Positions 1-10,697 are shown, numbered from the stretch's first letter. The stretch is DNA of 64,000 nt from Iris pallida (GCA_029216955.1 JANAVB010006998.1:922764-986763), one strand, 5' to 3'. Translations and numbers: made by a program. The notes: generated from the letters alone by a model not told the origin.

Positions 1-59
1 AAGAAGAAGAAAAGTAAAACATGCAATATGATCAATGAAGCTCTAATTGGGGAAGCTAG

Positions 60-962
60 ATCTGGAAAGGCATACCTTAATCAAGACCAAGAAGATAGTC
101 CTTTTACTATAGCTCATGATCTAAGTCTACCTGCCATCCTGGCTTCATCTGAATTGGGACAATCCAAGTAGACCTTAGGAGAAAAAGAAAACAAAAAGTG
201 GTAAGGTTTGACAAGTCCTTGAAGAAGTCTAATCCTCTTGGACTTGACAAGCCTTCCAATTTTAATATATTGACACAATTTGCCAATACCCCAGCTTGAC
301 TCTCCATATTTGAGTTGCTCTGCCTCTCTAAAGATTCACAAGAAGCATTGGGTGAAGCACTGCAGCATGTCGACTCATATTTGTCTCAGATAGCAGAACC
401 TGATGATGACCCGGTGACTTGCCCTCATTGTCATAGTGCATCAGAGAAGATTCCTATTATCACCTTTACTCAAGAGGATATGTTTTTGAAGAACAACTGC
501 CATGACAGTCCCTTATACTATACAAGGTTTGACGGGGCTTATAAGGTGGACCGCATTCAAATTGATCCTGGGTCATCTGTTAGTATGATTCCCCAAAGTT
601 TGCTTCAGGTGTTGGGAATCCCAATACATAATTTGTCACCTACTTCCACTACCATTATTGGATTTAATGCTGGACGAAGTCACCCTGTGGGGAAAATTCG
701 TCTCAAGTGTCAGATTGGAAATCTCCGGACTGAAGTCACATGCTATGTGTTTGATGCCAATATCTCCTACAATATTTTGTTAGGACAGTCGTGGATACAT
801 GACAACCTTCTAGTTCCATCTACTTTTCATCAGTGCTTCAAATATGTGAACGAAGTAGTAGTGTGTACAAAATTTGCAGACATCGGTCCTTTCAAGGGGG
901 CCGAGGTCTACTTCTCTGATGCAAGGCTGTATAAACCTCTGGATCATAGACCCTCTGGATAA
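60..962 (+). pseudogene. Tat gag C-terminus and aspartic protease remnant
   Basis: The longest open stretch is 315-962 (215 aa). It contains the retropepsin-like motif IDPGSSVSMI around 560-595 and, about 75 residues later, ILLGQSWIHD, the usual second conserved block of gypsy proteases. Upstream frames (about 60-310) encode diverged gag C-terminal sequence (TCNMINEALIGEARSGKAYL, then QFANTPA before a stop) that aligns by eye with the minus-strand Tat copy at 40760-41285. At least two in-frame stops lie upstream and another ends the ORF at 960-962. It would cleave the Gag-Pol polyprotein if intact; here it is broken. Confidence 0.7.
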
Positions 963-1127
963 TAGACCCTCTGATGATGAACCATCCCATCTGGGATGGA
1001 CAAGGAAGTAGAGGCTAGGTACAAAGTAAAAGAAGTATCTACTGATCAAACGGTAGAAGAACCCCTAGCCATATACTTGAAAGGCCATGTGTAGAAGGAG
1101 CCAGTTGAAAAGTTCTTAGCAATATAC

Positions 1128-1931
1128 TTGAAGGGTCTTGTGTGGAAAGAGCCTGCTAGAACTTCACAGGAGACTCAGTCAGGAGGTAGTACACCTTTTG
1201 TTGTTAACTTACGCAAGAGCAAAGCCAACATCTTGACAGAAGAACCTCTAGTAATTGATCTCAGGACAAAGAAAGAGGAACCATTGATGATCGACCCAAG
1301 GACTAAGAAGGAAGAACCGTTTGTAGTTGATCTTCGTCGAAGCAAGCGTCCAGTTCAACTGAATGAGCCCTTTGTAATCGATCTGACTCATGCTGCCATC
1401 GCTGCAGAAGCAAGTGTTGTAAATAAACCTCCGTGTATCAAACTTTCTGAGGATGTTTTACTGAAAGAAAAAATTATGTACATACCTAATGAAAGAGGTT
1501 CTAATTTTGATTATTTTGACGTTCCTGTGACTGGATTAAGAACTATCGACTCTTTGTGTTCACTTATCACGGATACAAAGCTGTCATTGCCTGTGTCTAT
1601 TTCTTCTAAGAAAAGTACTCCATGTCTATCATATGAAGATTATTATTTTGAAGTGCCAGCTAGGTCAATTGGTAAAACACCGATTATATTTGGCCGAGCC
1701 GAGGTTCATAAAGAATCTTTGGTTGACGACCTCGAACCTGATTCCGATAGAATGCAATTATATCAGTATACTCCCCAAGCGAAGAATATCATTCAAAAAA
1801 TGGGCTATAATTTAAATAGTCAGCAAGGCCTCAACTTTAGAAAACGTCGTCGTCTACCGTTGTATATCCCAACTCCAAAAGAAAAACTACAAGACTACTA
1901 CCATCTTACTCGATCTGGACTAGGATTGTAA
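1128..1931 (+). pseudogene. Tat post-protease region with DLR repeats and a G-patch-like motif
   Basis: This 267-aa open stretch follows the protease. Its N-terminal third holds a degenerate coding repeat of about 11-14 residues of the form EEP(L/F)(V/M)(I/V)D(L/P)R-x-KK, four to five copies between 1190 and 1390. Its C-terminus (about 1780-1930) carries IIQKMGYNLNSQQGLNF followed by a basic run and a terminal RSGLGL, resembling the G-patch-like segment found between protease and RT in Tat/Athila elements. I infer it is internal polyprotein rather than a separate gene. The next 42 bases lead to the Sirevirus insertion point. Confidence 0.6.
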
Positions 1932-1972
1932 CTCCTCCAACTACACCAAAAATATTAGATAAAGAAGATAGC

Positions 1973-1977
1973 GATAT
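1973..1977. repeat. 5-bp target-site duplication (left)
   Basis: GATAT directly precedes the 5' LTR and is repeated at 11650-11654 right after the 3' LTR. Together they prove a clean insertion of the Sirevirus into the Tat element. Confidence 0.95.
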
Positions 1978-2270
1978 TGTTGACACAAAGTCACAGTCAA
2001 CCGGATATTGACTACATTGACTAAATAATATCTGTATAAAATCAATACGACACACGACGTCTGCATTCAGTTCAGGACAAACGACGGCTCAGCTTCCGAT
2101 CTCAGTGTATTTTCGAGTCTGTACTTTTGCATTTTATTGAGTCTAGAAGTATGTACTCTGAGTAATGCTGAGCTCTTGGAACTTAGTTTATAAGCCTACC
2201 CAAAATCCCAAAGCTCCACCAAAATAAAATTGCCCACAAGTCCCTTTTGTTCCACTCTGTGCTCTGAAGA

Positions 2271-2320
2271 CAGAGTTCGGGCCGAACTCTGCCTCCATAC
2301 AGAGTTCGGGCCGAACTCTG
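2271..2320. promoter_or_regulatory. Pair of 21-nt palindromes in the Sirevirus U3
   Basis: Arms CAGAGTTCGG and CCGAACTCTG are separated by one G and occur at 2271-2291 and again at 2300-2320; the 3' LTR has the same pair at 11000-11049. They lie 115-165 bp upstream of the TATA box, as expected for an enhancer-like or protein-binding element. Related GAATTCTGGCCGAATTC sequence follows near 2403-2420. Function is inferred from position only. Confidence 0.6.
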
Positions 2321-2435
2321 TCTCCTAAAAATCAGGAACCCTAATTTTAGGGTTAGCTGGATTGCTAGCTGTCCAACGGCCAAATTTTTGAATTTCCCTA
2401 ACCGAATTCTGGCCGAATTCTGCCTCAAAAATTAG

Positions 2436-2443
2436 TATAAATA
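2436..2443 (+). promoter_or_regulatory. TATA box of 5' LTR
   Basis: TATAAATA followed by GGGC, mid-LTR. Transcription would start roughly 30 bases downstream, in the pyrimidine-rich stretch. The 3' LTR copy is at 11165-11172. Confidence 0.75.
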
Positions 2444-2922
2444 GGGCATGAATTCTCTCATTTTCATTCACTCAATCTTCTCTTCTCTTCTCTCCTACAA
2501 GCTCAATAAGCCATACCCTTCCCATCTACTAGCCACAAGCCTCCTAAGTCTCGAGTGCTCAGCATCTCTCAGTTAGGAATCTTGTGCAAGAGTGAAGAAG
2601 TCGCTTGGACAATTCCAAGCAAATCGCCACTGCGATTCTCTGTAAGAAGTTGACGTGCTCTTCTGAAGTAAAGGCACGGGTTGTAACTACTATTTCACAA
2701 ATAGTGGATTTAATCCTGAGCTAGAGTTCTCAGGCCTGGACTAGTCCTCCACGAGGGAAACCAGGTTAAAATCGCCGTGTTTGCGTATGCTCTCTTGTTT
2801 CTCTTTTATATTCCGCATTCTACTCTGATTATTCATTGTTAGTGAAAGAGTTATTTTTAATTGGTTATTTTTATATAAACTCTATTCACCCCCCCTCTAG
2901 AGTTGCCAAACTGTTCTTCAAT

Positions 2923-2934
2923 TGGTATCAGAGC
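2923..2934 (+). other. Primer binding site (tRNA-iMet type)
   Basis: TGGTATCAGAGC lies two bases after the 5' LTR. It is complementary to the 3' end of plant initiator methionine tRNA, the usual primer for copia minus-strand synthesis. Confidence 0.9.
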
Positions 2935-2975
2935 TCTGTTCTCTTTATAAGGATTAACATCCTAAGAGCTGATCC

Positions 2976-5090
2976 ATGGCAACCACACAATCCTTGATCT
3001 CCAATCATGGTGAAGGTCAGTCCACTCATAGGCCTCCCCTATTTGATGGGACTAACTATACATATTGGAAAACAAGGATGAGTTTTTATCTGAAGTCTCT
3101 AGACTTTGATCTGTGGACTGTCGTAACTGATGGTTACAAAAAGCCCGCCAGAATAGTTGTCGATGGTGACCTCATTGAGAAACCATACGACAAATATTCT
3201 GTCGAGGAGAAGAAACAGGCAAGTCTAGATGCTAGGGCTATTAATGCTTTATTCTGTGCTATAGACAGGAACGAGTTTAACAGGGTCTCTACATGCACCA
3301 CTGCTCATGAAGTATGGAGACTTCTAGAAGTGACGCATGAAGGAACCACTCAAGTCAAGGAATCAAAAATAAGCCGCCTCACTCAAGAGTACGAAGCCTT
3401 CAAGATGAAGCCAAATGAGACGATCACTCAAATGTTTACAAGATTCCTCGACATCATCAATCCGTTATCCTCGCTTGGTAAGCAGTACTCAAACCATGAA
3501 AAGATCCGCAAGCTACTCAGAGGGTTACCAAAGATTTGGAACCCTAAGGTGACAGCCATCATAGAAGGGAACGATCTCACAACTATGTCTATGGAGACTT
3601 TGATGGGCAAGCTCATGACTCACGAGCTTGACCTCAAGGACTTTGAAGAGCCTGCTCCAAAGACTAGGGAGATCGCACTCAAAGCTCATCGACGAAAGGT
3701 TGATCACGATGAGACTGAAGATGATAACTCAGATGATGAAGACCAAGCTCTCATGGTACGTAACTTCAAGAAATTCCTTCGCTTTAATCAAAGAAAGAAG
3801 GAACCACAAGAAGACGATGAAGAAGAGCCAACCTGCTATGGTTGCAAAAAGACTGGACACGTCAGGAGAGACTGTCCACTCTTAAAGAAGAGCAACCGGT
3901 ATGAAAAGCCCTACAAGAAGAACTCGTCGAAAAGATATGCCAACACAAGCATTTGGCATGAAAGCGAAGCAAGTGACTCCGAGGAAGAAAAGAAATCTCC
4001 TCAAGACAAAGCAAATGTGTGCCTCATGGCAAATTCCACCAAGGTATCAAACGAAACTTTAGATGACTTCTCTTTTGATGAACTTGGCGATGCTTTCACT
4101 GATTTACTTGATGATCACAAAAAGGTCATCGGTAAATACAAGCATGCCAAGGACAAAATCAAAAGTCTTGAAGACAAGATACTAAGTATGTCTTCACTTC
4201 TTGATAATGTTAGAGACACTTCTTCCACTGATGCCACAAATGAAGTATCGAAGCTTAAAATAAGCTTACACGATGCTGAAACACGTATTGAGCAACAAGC
4301 TCAAGAGATCACTACTCTTAACACGTTGCTTGCTGAAGAAAAGAGTAGACACAAAATCTCTATGACTAAGATATATGATTTGAATACTAAAGTTGATGAA
4401 TTGCAAGCTGTTTCTAAAAGATTAGAAACTAAATTGGGAAAACAGGTTGCTCAACCTCAAACCCAATCACATGGGCACAACACCACTCATGCTAGTCAAT
4501 CTCATCATTCTCATAAAACACATAACCATGCTTTTATGTACACAAACTTTCAATCACGTGCACGTAAGAATACTCCTCATACACATCATACTGCACAAAG
4601 ACACAGCCAATATCACTCCACATATAGACATCATACCATGCCACATCAACATGCCATGCCACGAAGACAAAATCATCATGATATGTCACATAGACAAAAT
4701 CATCATGTCATGCCACAACATCACACTATGCCATATAGACATTTTCAGCATGCCACTCCTCATAGACAATATTATCATGCTATGCCACATAGACATCATG
4801 ACCATACCACTCACTCTATGCATAGTCATCATTACCATGCTAACTCTTCACATCATCCTCATCCTGGTACTTATAGATATCATTCACATGCTCCCAGTAT
4901 AAATAAAAATACTATCTGTACCTACTGTGGATCACATGGACACATCTCACCACAGTGTAGAGTTAGAAGACTTGTAGACAAGAAAGTATATGTATGGTTT
5001 CCGAAGACTAACTTTTCAGGACCCTCAAGAAACTGGGTACCAAAGGTCACATCTACTCTTGATGTAGGTGGACCTTCCCTCTTCAACTGA
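2976..5090 (+). CDS. gag: Sirevirus Gag
   Basis: A 704-aa nucleocapsid precursor that would assemble virus-like particles. The N-terminal part (about residues 15-235) is a copia-type Gag domain ([13 protein letters not shown] start). A CCHC knuckle [14 protein letters not shown] is at residues 287-300. An acidic/coiled-coil stretch follows (about 365-490), then a very His-rich tail (about 494-645) with recurring HxMPHR-like units, and a second knuckle [14 protein letters not shown] at 648-661. The ATG at 2976 follows the PBS by 41 bases. It ends 23 bases inside the pol ORF, which is in the +1 frame, so Pol would need a frame change. Coiled-coil Gag is a Sirevirus trait; the His-rich tail is unusual. 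Confidence 0.92.
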   Translation: MATTQSLISNHGEGQSTHRPPLFDGTNYTYWKTRMSFYLKSLDFDLWTVVTDGYKKPARIVVDGDLIEKPYDKYSVEEKKQASLDARAINALFCAIDRNEFNRVSTCTTAHEVWRLLEVTHEGTTQVKESKISRLTQEYEAFKMKPNETITQMFTRFLDIINPLSSLGKQYSNHEKIRKLLRGLPKIWNPKVTAIIEGNDLTTMSMETLMGKLMTHELDLKDFEEPAPKTREIALKAHRRKVDHDETEDDNSDDEDQALMVRNFKKFLRFNQRKKEPQEDDEEEPTCYGCKKTGHVRRDCPLLKKSNRYEKPYKKNSSKRYANTSIWHESEASDSEEEKKSPQDKANVCLMANSTKVSNETLDDFSFDELGDAFTDLLDDHKKVIGKYKHAKDKIKSLEDKILSMSSLLDNVRDTSSTDATNEVSKLKISLHDAETRIEQQAQEITTLNTLLAEEKSRHKISMTKIYDLNTKVDELQAVSKRLETKLGKQVAQPQTQSHGHNTTHASQSHHSHKTHNHAFMYTNFQSRARKNTPHTHHTAQRHSQYHSTYRHHTMPHQHAMPRRQNHHDMSHRQNHHVMPQHHTMPYRHFQHATPHRQYYHAMPHRHHDHTTHSMHSHHYHANSSHHPHPGTYRYHSHAPSINKNTICTYCGSHGHISPQCRVRRLVDKKVYVWFPKTNFSGPSRNWVPKVTSTLDVGGPSLFN
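4456..4905 (+). other. His-rich low-complexity segment of Gag
   Basis: About 150 codons with a very high histidine content (many CAT/CAC), made of short degenerate repeats such as PHRHHDH and HHxMPHR. The sequence is consistent with microsatellite-like growth of a (CATxxxATGCCA)-type unit inside the gag frame. Metal binding is possible but not shown. Confidence 0.75.
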
Positions 5091-8000
5091 AAGTAAGTGG
5101 ATTCTCGATAGTGGATGCTCGCGACATATGACGGGAGACGCAAATCTTTTTGCATCACTATCGATGAAAAGAGAAGGATACGTATCCTTCGGTAACAATC
5201 TCAGAGGGCACATAATAGGTAACGGTATCATTGGTCATCCTCCTTCTCCTGTCATAAAGGATGTCTGCCTGGTGACCGAGTTAAAGCATAACCTGCTCAG
5301 CATTAGCCATCTTGCTGATCATGGATATGATATTAACTTTGGACAAAACTGTTGCTATATCTATGATAGGCCAACAGGAGACATTGTTTTTGAAGGGAAA
5401 AGAGAGGACAATATCTATATTTTCTATCTCTCTATAAATACTAACTATGCAGGTAGATGTTTATATGCCCACAAAGACGAACGACTACTATGGCACCAGC
5501 GTCTTGGTCACGCTAATATGGATACTATATCCAGACTATCGACCAAGAAGCTAGTAAGAGAATTGCCAGAAATCACATTCAAAAAGGACACGGTATGTGC
5601 AGAATGTGAACTAAACAAAGCCACAAAATCCTCATTTCATTCCATTAACTCTGTAAGTACCACTAGACCTCTGCAATTACTTCATATGGATTTATTTGGG
5701 CCTAGTAGAATAGCTAGTCTTGGTGGCAAGCTATATGCTTTTGTGATTATTGATGATTTTTCAAGATTTACTTGGGTTTTCTTTCTCGCTAATAAAAGCG
5801 AAGCTATTTCTGTTTTCAAAATCTTTGTAAAGAAAGTTCAAAACGAAAAAGGCTACATGATTACTCGAATCCGAAGTGATCATGGAGGCGAATTCGTAAA
5901 TTCTGATTTTGAAAATTTTTGTAATACAAATGGTTTTGATCATGAATTTTCTTGTCCGAGAACTCCTCAACAAAATGGTGTTGTGGAGCGGAAGAATAGG
6001 ACTCTTGGCGATATGGCTAGAGTCATGTTGAATAAATTTTCTCTTCCGAAATATTTTTGGGCTGAGGCTGTAAGTACAGCATGCCACATTTTGAATAGGG
6101 TGCTTATTCGTCCCATTACGAAGAAAACACCCTATGAGCTTTGGTTTGGGAGAACCCCAAATGTTTCCTATTTTAAAGTTTTTGGCTGCAGATGTTTTAT
6201 CCTTAACACCAAAGACAACTTAGGCAAATTTGATGCCAAAGCTGACGATGGTATCTTTCTTGGGTATGCCGCCAAGAGTAAGGGATATAGAGTTTTCAAT
6301 AAACGCTCACTTATTGTGGAAGAGTCAACTAATGTGACTTTTGATGAAGATAACAGTGCAGCAAATACTCTTGATGATGATGTTGAGCCATCAACTTCCA
6401 CTCCAATGAATACTCCTACCAAAACTAATTCTCTGGATGGTTTGCCTAAGAAATTTTCTTTCAAACCTTCTCATCCAGAAAATTTAGTCATAGGTGAAGT
6501 ATCACGTGGAGTTACTACAAGATCATCATTAAGAGACTCTATTGCTAGCACTGCCTTCATTTCACAAGTAGAGCCTAAAAACATTTCTGAAGCTTTTACT
6601 GATGAATTTTGGATTTCTGCTATGCAAGAAGAACTCAACCAATTTGAGAGGAGCCAAGTATGGGAACTAGTTCCTAGACCGGCTAATCACTCAATCATTG
6701 GTACTAAATGGGTTTTTAGAAACAAAGTAAATGAAGATGGTTCAGTCACACGGAACAAAGCTCGTCTAGTAGCTCAAGGATACAACCAAGAGGAAGGTAT
6801 CGACTACGATGAGACGTATGCTCCGGTTGCTAGACTAGAATCCATTCGGATGCTTTGTGCTTTTGCCAATCATCAGAACTTTAAATTATTTCAAATGGAT
6901 GTTAAAAGTGCTTTCTTGAATGGTTTTATTAAGGAGGAAGTTTATGTTAAACAACCCCCTGGCTTTGAAAATCACAAATTTCCCGACCATGTGTTCAAGC
7001 TGAAGAAAGCGCTTTATGGCCTTAAACAAGCTCCCAGAGCTTGGTATGAAAGGCTAAGCAGCTTCTTGCTTGAGAAAGGTTTTTCTAAAGGGAAAATTGA
7101 CACTACACTATTTATCAAATCTTTCAAAGACACCATTTTATTAATTCAGATTTATGTTGATGATATTATTTTTGGGTCTACTGATGAAACTCTTTGTCAA
7201 GAATTTGCCAAGTGTATGCAGACAGAATTTGAGATGAGCATGATGGGAGAGCTCAACTACTTTCTTGGTCTGCAAGTAAAACAACTGGCTAATGGAACTT
7301 TCATCTGTCAATCGAAGTACACCAAGGACATGCTGAAGAAGTTCGATCTTGATAGCATCAAACCAATCAGTACGCCTATGGCTACTTCAACCAAACTTGA
7401 ACCAGATGAGAGCGGCAAACCGGTTGATCAACGTAAGTATCGAGGTATGATAGGCAGCTTACTATATTTGACTGCTAGTCGCCCTGATATTATGTTTAGT
7501 GTTTGCCTGTGTGCTAGATATCAAGCAAATCCTAAGGAATCGCACATGACCGCAGTTAAGCGTATCTTTCGATACCTTAAAGGTACGGTTACAGTGGGCC
7601 TGTGGTATCCCAAGTCAACATCATTTGACCTCATTGGTTACTCTGATGCTGACTTTGCTGGATGCAAGGTCGACCGTAAAAGTACGAGCGGCACGTGTCA
7701 TTTGCTAGGAAAGGCTTTAGTCTCATGGTTTAGCAAAAAGCAGAATTCTGTCGCACTATCCACAACAGAGGCTGAATATATAGCAGCTGGGCGTTGTTGT
7801 GCACAAATCCTGTGGATGAAGCAAACCCTTGAAGACTACAATTTATCTTTCATGCATATTCCTATATTCTGTGACAATACTAGTGCCATCAATTTAACTA
7901 AGAACCCTGTCTGTCACTCACGCACTAAACACATTGAGATCAGACACCACTTTTTGCGTGATCATCAGCAAAATGGCACGATTAACTTAGAATTTATTGA

Positions 8001-8106
8001 CACTGATCATCAGCTAGCAGATTTCTTTACTAAGCCACTATCCGAAGAGCGCTTTAATTCTCTTTGTCGTGAACTTGGAATCTTAGATGAAGCAGTCATA
8101 AATTGA
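5068..8106 (+). CDS. pol: Sirevirus Pol: PR-IN-RT-RNase H
   Basis: A 1012-aa open frame. Protease: [10 protein letters not shown] with the catalytic DSG at residues 14-16. Integrase: HHCC zinc finger H143, H147, C177, C180 and catalytic D208, D271, E307. RT: block [11 protein letters not shown], then [11 protein letters not shown] and the active-site YVDD at 696-699. RNase [16 protein letters not shown] and the terminal [12 protein letters not shown] block. All key residues are present, so it could be catalytically active. The first ATG at 5068 lies inside gag. Because plant copia Pol is normally made as a Gag-Pol fusion, the true N-terminus is probably reached by +1 frameshifting or another recoding event, or the frame change is a recent mutation. 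Stop TGA at 8104-8106. Confidence 0.93.
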   Translation: MDLPSSTESKWILDSGCSRHMTGDANLFASLSMKREGYVSFGNNLRGHIIGNGIIGHPPSPVIKDVCLVTELKHNLLSISHLADHGYDINFGQNCCYIYDRPTGDIVFEGKREDNIYIFYLSINTNYAGRCLYAHKDERLLWHQRLGHANMDTISRLSTKKLVRELPEITFKKDTVCAECELNKATKSSFHSINSVSTTRPLQLLHMDLFGPSRIASLGGKLYAFVIIDDFSRFTWVFFLANKSEAISVFKIFVKKVQNEKGYMITRIRSDHGGEFVNSDFENFCNTNGFDHEFSCPRTPQQNGVVERKNRTLGDMARVMLNKFSLPKYFWAEAVSTACHILNRVLIRPITKKTPYELWFGRTPNVSYFKVFGCRCFILNTKDNLGKFDAKADDGIFLGYAAKSKGYRVFNKRSLIVEESTNVTFDEDNSAANTLDDDVEPSTSTPMNTPTKTNSLDGLPKKFSFKPSHPENLVIGEVSRGVTTRSSLRDSIASTAFISQVEPKNISEAFTDEFWISAMQEELNQFERSQVWELVPRPANHSIIGTKWVFRNKVNEDGSVTRNKARLVAQGYNQEEGIDYDETYAPVARLESIRMLCAFANHQNFKLFQMDVKSAFLNGFIKEEVYVKQPPGFENHKFPDHVFKLKKALYGLKQAPRAWYERLSSFLLEKGFSKGKIDTTLFIKSFKDTILLIQIYVDDIIFGSTDETLCQEFAKCMQTEFEMSMMGELNYFLGLQVKQLANGTFICQSKYTKDMLKKFDLDSIKPISTPMATSTKLEPDESGKPVDQRKYRGMIGSLLYLTASRPDIMFSVCLCARYQANPKESHMTAVKRIFRYLKGTVTVGLWYPKSTSFDLIGYSDADFAGCKVDRKSTSGTCHLLGKALVSWFSKKQNSVALSTTEAEYIAAGRCCAQILWMKQTLEDYNLSFMHIPIFCDNTSAINLTKNPVCHSRTKHIEIRHHFLRDHQQNGTINLEFIDTDHQLADFFTKPLSEERFNSLCRELGILDEAVIN

Positions 8107-8858
8107 AACTCACCTGCGTAAATATCGAGTATATTGTGATTCCTTTACGAAGAATTTGGTATGGGTACAAGCCGAAAGGGCCCTTCTGTCAACAAGGCAT
8201 AAAAGCCTAAGCGACACGGTGCACTAGTCTTCAGGACTACCGCTAGCTGGGATCCGGCCCCTGCAGCTAACCCATGGCAAATTTGGACTATTGAACTGCA
8301 ATATATGTCCTTATTTATTATATGGCTTGTTTCAATTTAATATTGCCTAATTGACTTTTTCTAAAAGTTCATTCTACTTTCTGTATACCTCTTATTTGCA
8401 TTCAACACTCTTTGTTTTCCCCGACTATCATTTTGTTTATTTATTAAACATTTTCTTCCTGACTTTTGCCTATTTTCAGTTCTGGACTATTGAACCAGAA
8501 CTCGGGCCGAACTCTGCCCCTATCAGAGTTCGGGCCGAGTTCGGTCCCAAGGGTCCAGAATCGGGATCTGTCTCAGCCGTTGGATCAATTCTCATCCAAT
8601 GGTCATTAAATCACCCGACCTAAGACTAAGACCTATTTTTTTTTAGGATTTCTCTCTCTCCTCCCATTGTTTCCTTCTTCTCCACCTCTTCCACCTCCTT
8701 CCTTCCAAACCCTAACCCTAGTTCTTGACCTAGAGAGCTCTATTTCTTCTCAAACTCAAGGAAAAGGGGTTTTGCAACATTCTCTTCGACTGTTTGGTAC
8801 TCTTTTCAGGTATATCTTTCTCTTCCTATCATTTCCAAGTTCTCATATTTTCTTGACA
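8107..8858 (+). other. Pol to envelope-like spacer with conserved block
   Basis: Stops in all frames make coding unlikely; a 90-aa open stretch at 8351-8623 is Phe/Leu-rich by composition and unconvincing. The block 8163-8278 (GGGTACAAGCCGAAAGGGCC ... GCTAGCTGGGATCC ... CTGCAGCTAACCC) recurs in diverged form in the second Sirevirus at about 45655-45775. Positions 8497-8544 repeat the LTR palindrome motif (GAACTCGGGCCGAACTCTG, then CAGAGTTCGGGCCGAGTTCG). Acceptor-like pyrimidine tracts ending in AG occur near 8637-8646 and 8801-8810, just before the next ORF. Confidence 0.6.
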
Positions 8859-10127
8859 ATGGCATCTCGTTTGTTCAAAAGAATGAGAAGGAATCGCAAT
8901 GAGGGTGCTTCCTCATCGGTTCCTCCTCCTCCGGTTGAACAAGTTGATGAACAACAACCCATACATCCGTTGTTCAATCCGCCTCGTCCCAATGACCCTA
9001 CCACTTACGACGATCGCTTATTCGTATCGCTAGAAGCCTCAAATGAATGGTTTAGCGATTTTAGAACTCGTCCTGTGTTTGGGGGTCATCCGGTCAACTT
9101 CTCTATTTTTGCTCAATATGAGTCTTTATTCCGTGATCTTTGCTTGGACGAACTTGTTGCTTCAAATTCTGTTATTTACAATAGTGCAATTCAACAATTC
9201 TATTGTAATATGACTCATGATGCAACCCGCATCTATTCACGGGTAGCTGGCATTGACATTGCATTCACTGATTCTGAGTTGGGAGATTTTCTTGCTCTCC
9301 CGGATCTTGATGTATGGGACAAGCTTGTGGAGGCACGTCAACTCCAATTTGTTGACGGTACTTCCCTTGAAGGTTTCAAGGAGGATTTATGTGCTCCTAA
9401 CGTAAGTCCTCGCAAGCTGAAGGCCAAACACCTGACTCCTTACTTCTATGAACTTCATCGCATCGTGTTTAATTCTATCTTGCCCAAGGCAGGCTCTACT
9501 GATGAAGTCACTTATCTTGAGATTTCTGCCTTATACCATCTCCACTATCGTATTCCATTCAACTTTCCACGGACTATGATGGATTGGATGATCACCTGTC
9601 GGAAGAAACCAAGAGCATTGGTTTATCCTCTGTATCTTCCTTTAGTCTTTCGTGCTTTCATCATTCCAATCCATGATTGTCCATTTATGCCTGCACCTGC
9701 TTTTCTATCCAAGGCGCGACGCCTTCAGCCTGTCGCGGCCTCTCCCGAGTCATCTGAGCACTCCGCTGATGAGGAGCCTGACGCTCCTCCACTCGGTCAG
9801 GATGCCCCTCTTCCTCCTGCCACCCTGGAGTCTATTCAGACTATGCTTCGCGATCGATTTGCTATTGAGGATGATCGCTGGACGCAGCTGGATTACCGTA
9901 CCACCTTGCAGATCAGTGCCCTTGGGAACTCTCTGCATGATATGCGGTACTCGCTTGCTCGTCATCCTGATTTGCATGTGCCTATTGAGCGGGATCCAGA
10001 TCGCGCGGGTCATCGCATAGACGATCCGTGGGTCATGAGGTATATGGATCCGGATGATGCTTTTGTGGACCCTCGTCGCTCCTTCCCTGGTCCTTCAGAT
10101 GTTCCAGGACCCTCTCGTGCTCCGTGA
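8859..10127 (+). CDS. Sirevirus envelope-like / plant-transposon-domain ORF
   Basis: A 422-aa ORF from ATG 8859 (MASRLFKRMRR); the frame is open upstream to 8667, but this ATG starts a sensible basic N-terminus. Residues about 60-290 resemble the putative plant transposon protein domain found as a third ORF in Sireviruses and Athila (NSVIYNSAIQQFYCNM, then a GxDIAFTDSELGDFLALPD block). The C-terminus is Pro/Asp-rich with a short possible coiled coil (LESIQTMLRDRFAIEDDR). No signal peptide or clear membrane segment is visible, so 'envelope-like' is a positional label. It lies 750 bp after pol in another frame, so expression would need splicing or internal initiation. Confidence 0.75.
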   Translation: MASRLFKRMRRNRNEGASSSVPPPPVEQVDEQQPIHPLFNPPRPNDPTTYDDRLFVSLEASNEWFSDFRTRPVFGGHPVNFSIFAQYESLFRDLCLDELVASNSVIYNSAIQQFYCNMTHDATRIYSRVAGIDIAFTDSELGDFLALPDLDVWDKLVEARQLQFVDGTSLEGFKEDLCAPNVSPRKLKAKHLTPYFYELHRIVFNSILPKAGSTDEVTYLEISALYHLHYRIPFNFPRTMMDWMITCRKKPRALVYPLYLPLVFRAFIIPIHDCPFMPAPAFLSKARRLQPVAASPESSEHSADEEPDAPPLGQDAPLPPATLESIQTMLRDRFAIEDDRWTQLDYRTTLQISALGNSLHDMRYSLARHPDLHVPIERDPDRAGHRIDDPWVMRYMDPDDAFVDPRRSFPGPSDVPGPSRAP

Positions 10128-10697
10128 CGGAGATTGGCTTGTTTGATGTTGCCACTGCTGATGATCGTAGTTTCCTAGTTGCTTTAGTTATTTCAGTTAT
10201 TATGGATTACTGTACTGAATTTATGTCTTACTTTGATGATGTGCTTGACATTTTGGTTGGTGGATGACACTTTATATTTTTCATTCGTAGTTTTATTTCA
10301 GTGATTTATTTTATTAGCATTATACTGTTTCTTCTCTGCCTGGTGTGGTTGGCCTCCTATTCATTGTTTATACTGCTCTTTACATATTTTTAAAATATAC
10401 AGTTTTTATGCGTCGTCATATTGTTAACTGACAAAAGGGGGAGAAATAATGTATGTGCCTTTTTGGATATCTGTCGGTGCTTGTTGTGCTTTTGGGAAAA
10501 TATTATTTATCAGGCCACAGGTTCTATGCATCTTTTACGGGGGAGCTATCTGAGTTCTAGCTCGTCACCGTTCGCTGATTACGGGGGAGCTATCTGATTC
10601 TAGCTCGGCTCTGTTTATGGGAGAGCTGTGTTATAGTGATCTGTGTCCAGGTATGAATATTGAAATATACATTTATTATTTTGTCAATTATCAATAT
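10128..10697 (+). other. 3' untranslated region with iterated PPT-like motifs
   Basis: No coding potential. The purine motif (A)GGGGGAG recurs: AAAAGGGGGAGAAA at about 10434, ACGGGGGAGCTATCTGA at about 10538 and about 10582 (each followed by TTCTAGCTCG), a GGGAGAGCT variant at about 10620, and the real PPT at 10698. Multiple PPT-like copies upstream of the 3' LTR are a known Sirevirus hallmark. Confidence 0.7.

Larger units (their letters stand above)
1978..2920 (+). repeat. Sirevirus 5' LTR
   Basis: 943 bp, starting TGTTGACACAAAG and ending TTCTTCA, followed after two bases by the PBS. It carries a TATA box at 2436-2443, two perfect inverted repeats at 2271-2320 and a C/T-rich stretch after the TATA box. 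It aligns end to end with 10707-11649. Confidence 0.95.

Noticed and set aside
2923..2934. tRNA gene fragment
   Set aside because: It is only the 12-base PBS; no tRNA cloverleaf was found here or elsewhere in the window.
4447..4902. 151-aa Ile/His-rich ORF overlapping gag
   Set aside because: Shadow frame of the His-rich repeat tract of Gag.
8351..8623. 90-aa ORF between Sirevirus pol and the envelope-like ORF
   Set aside because: Phe/Tyr/Leu-rich by AT composition, crosses the palindrome motif, no domain; treated as spacer.
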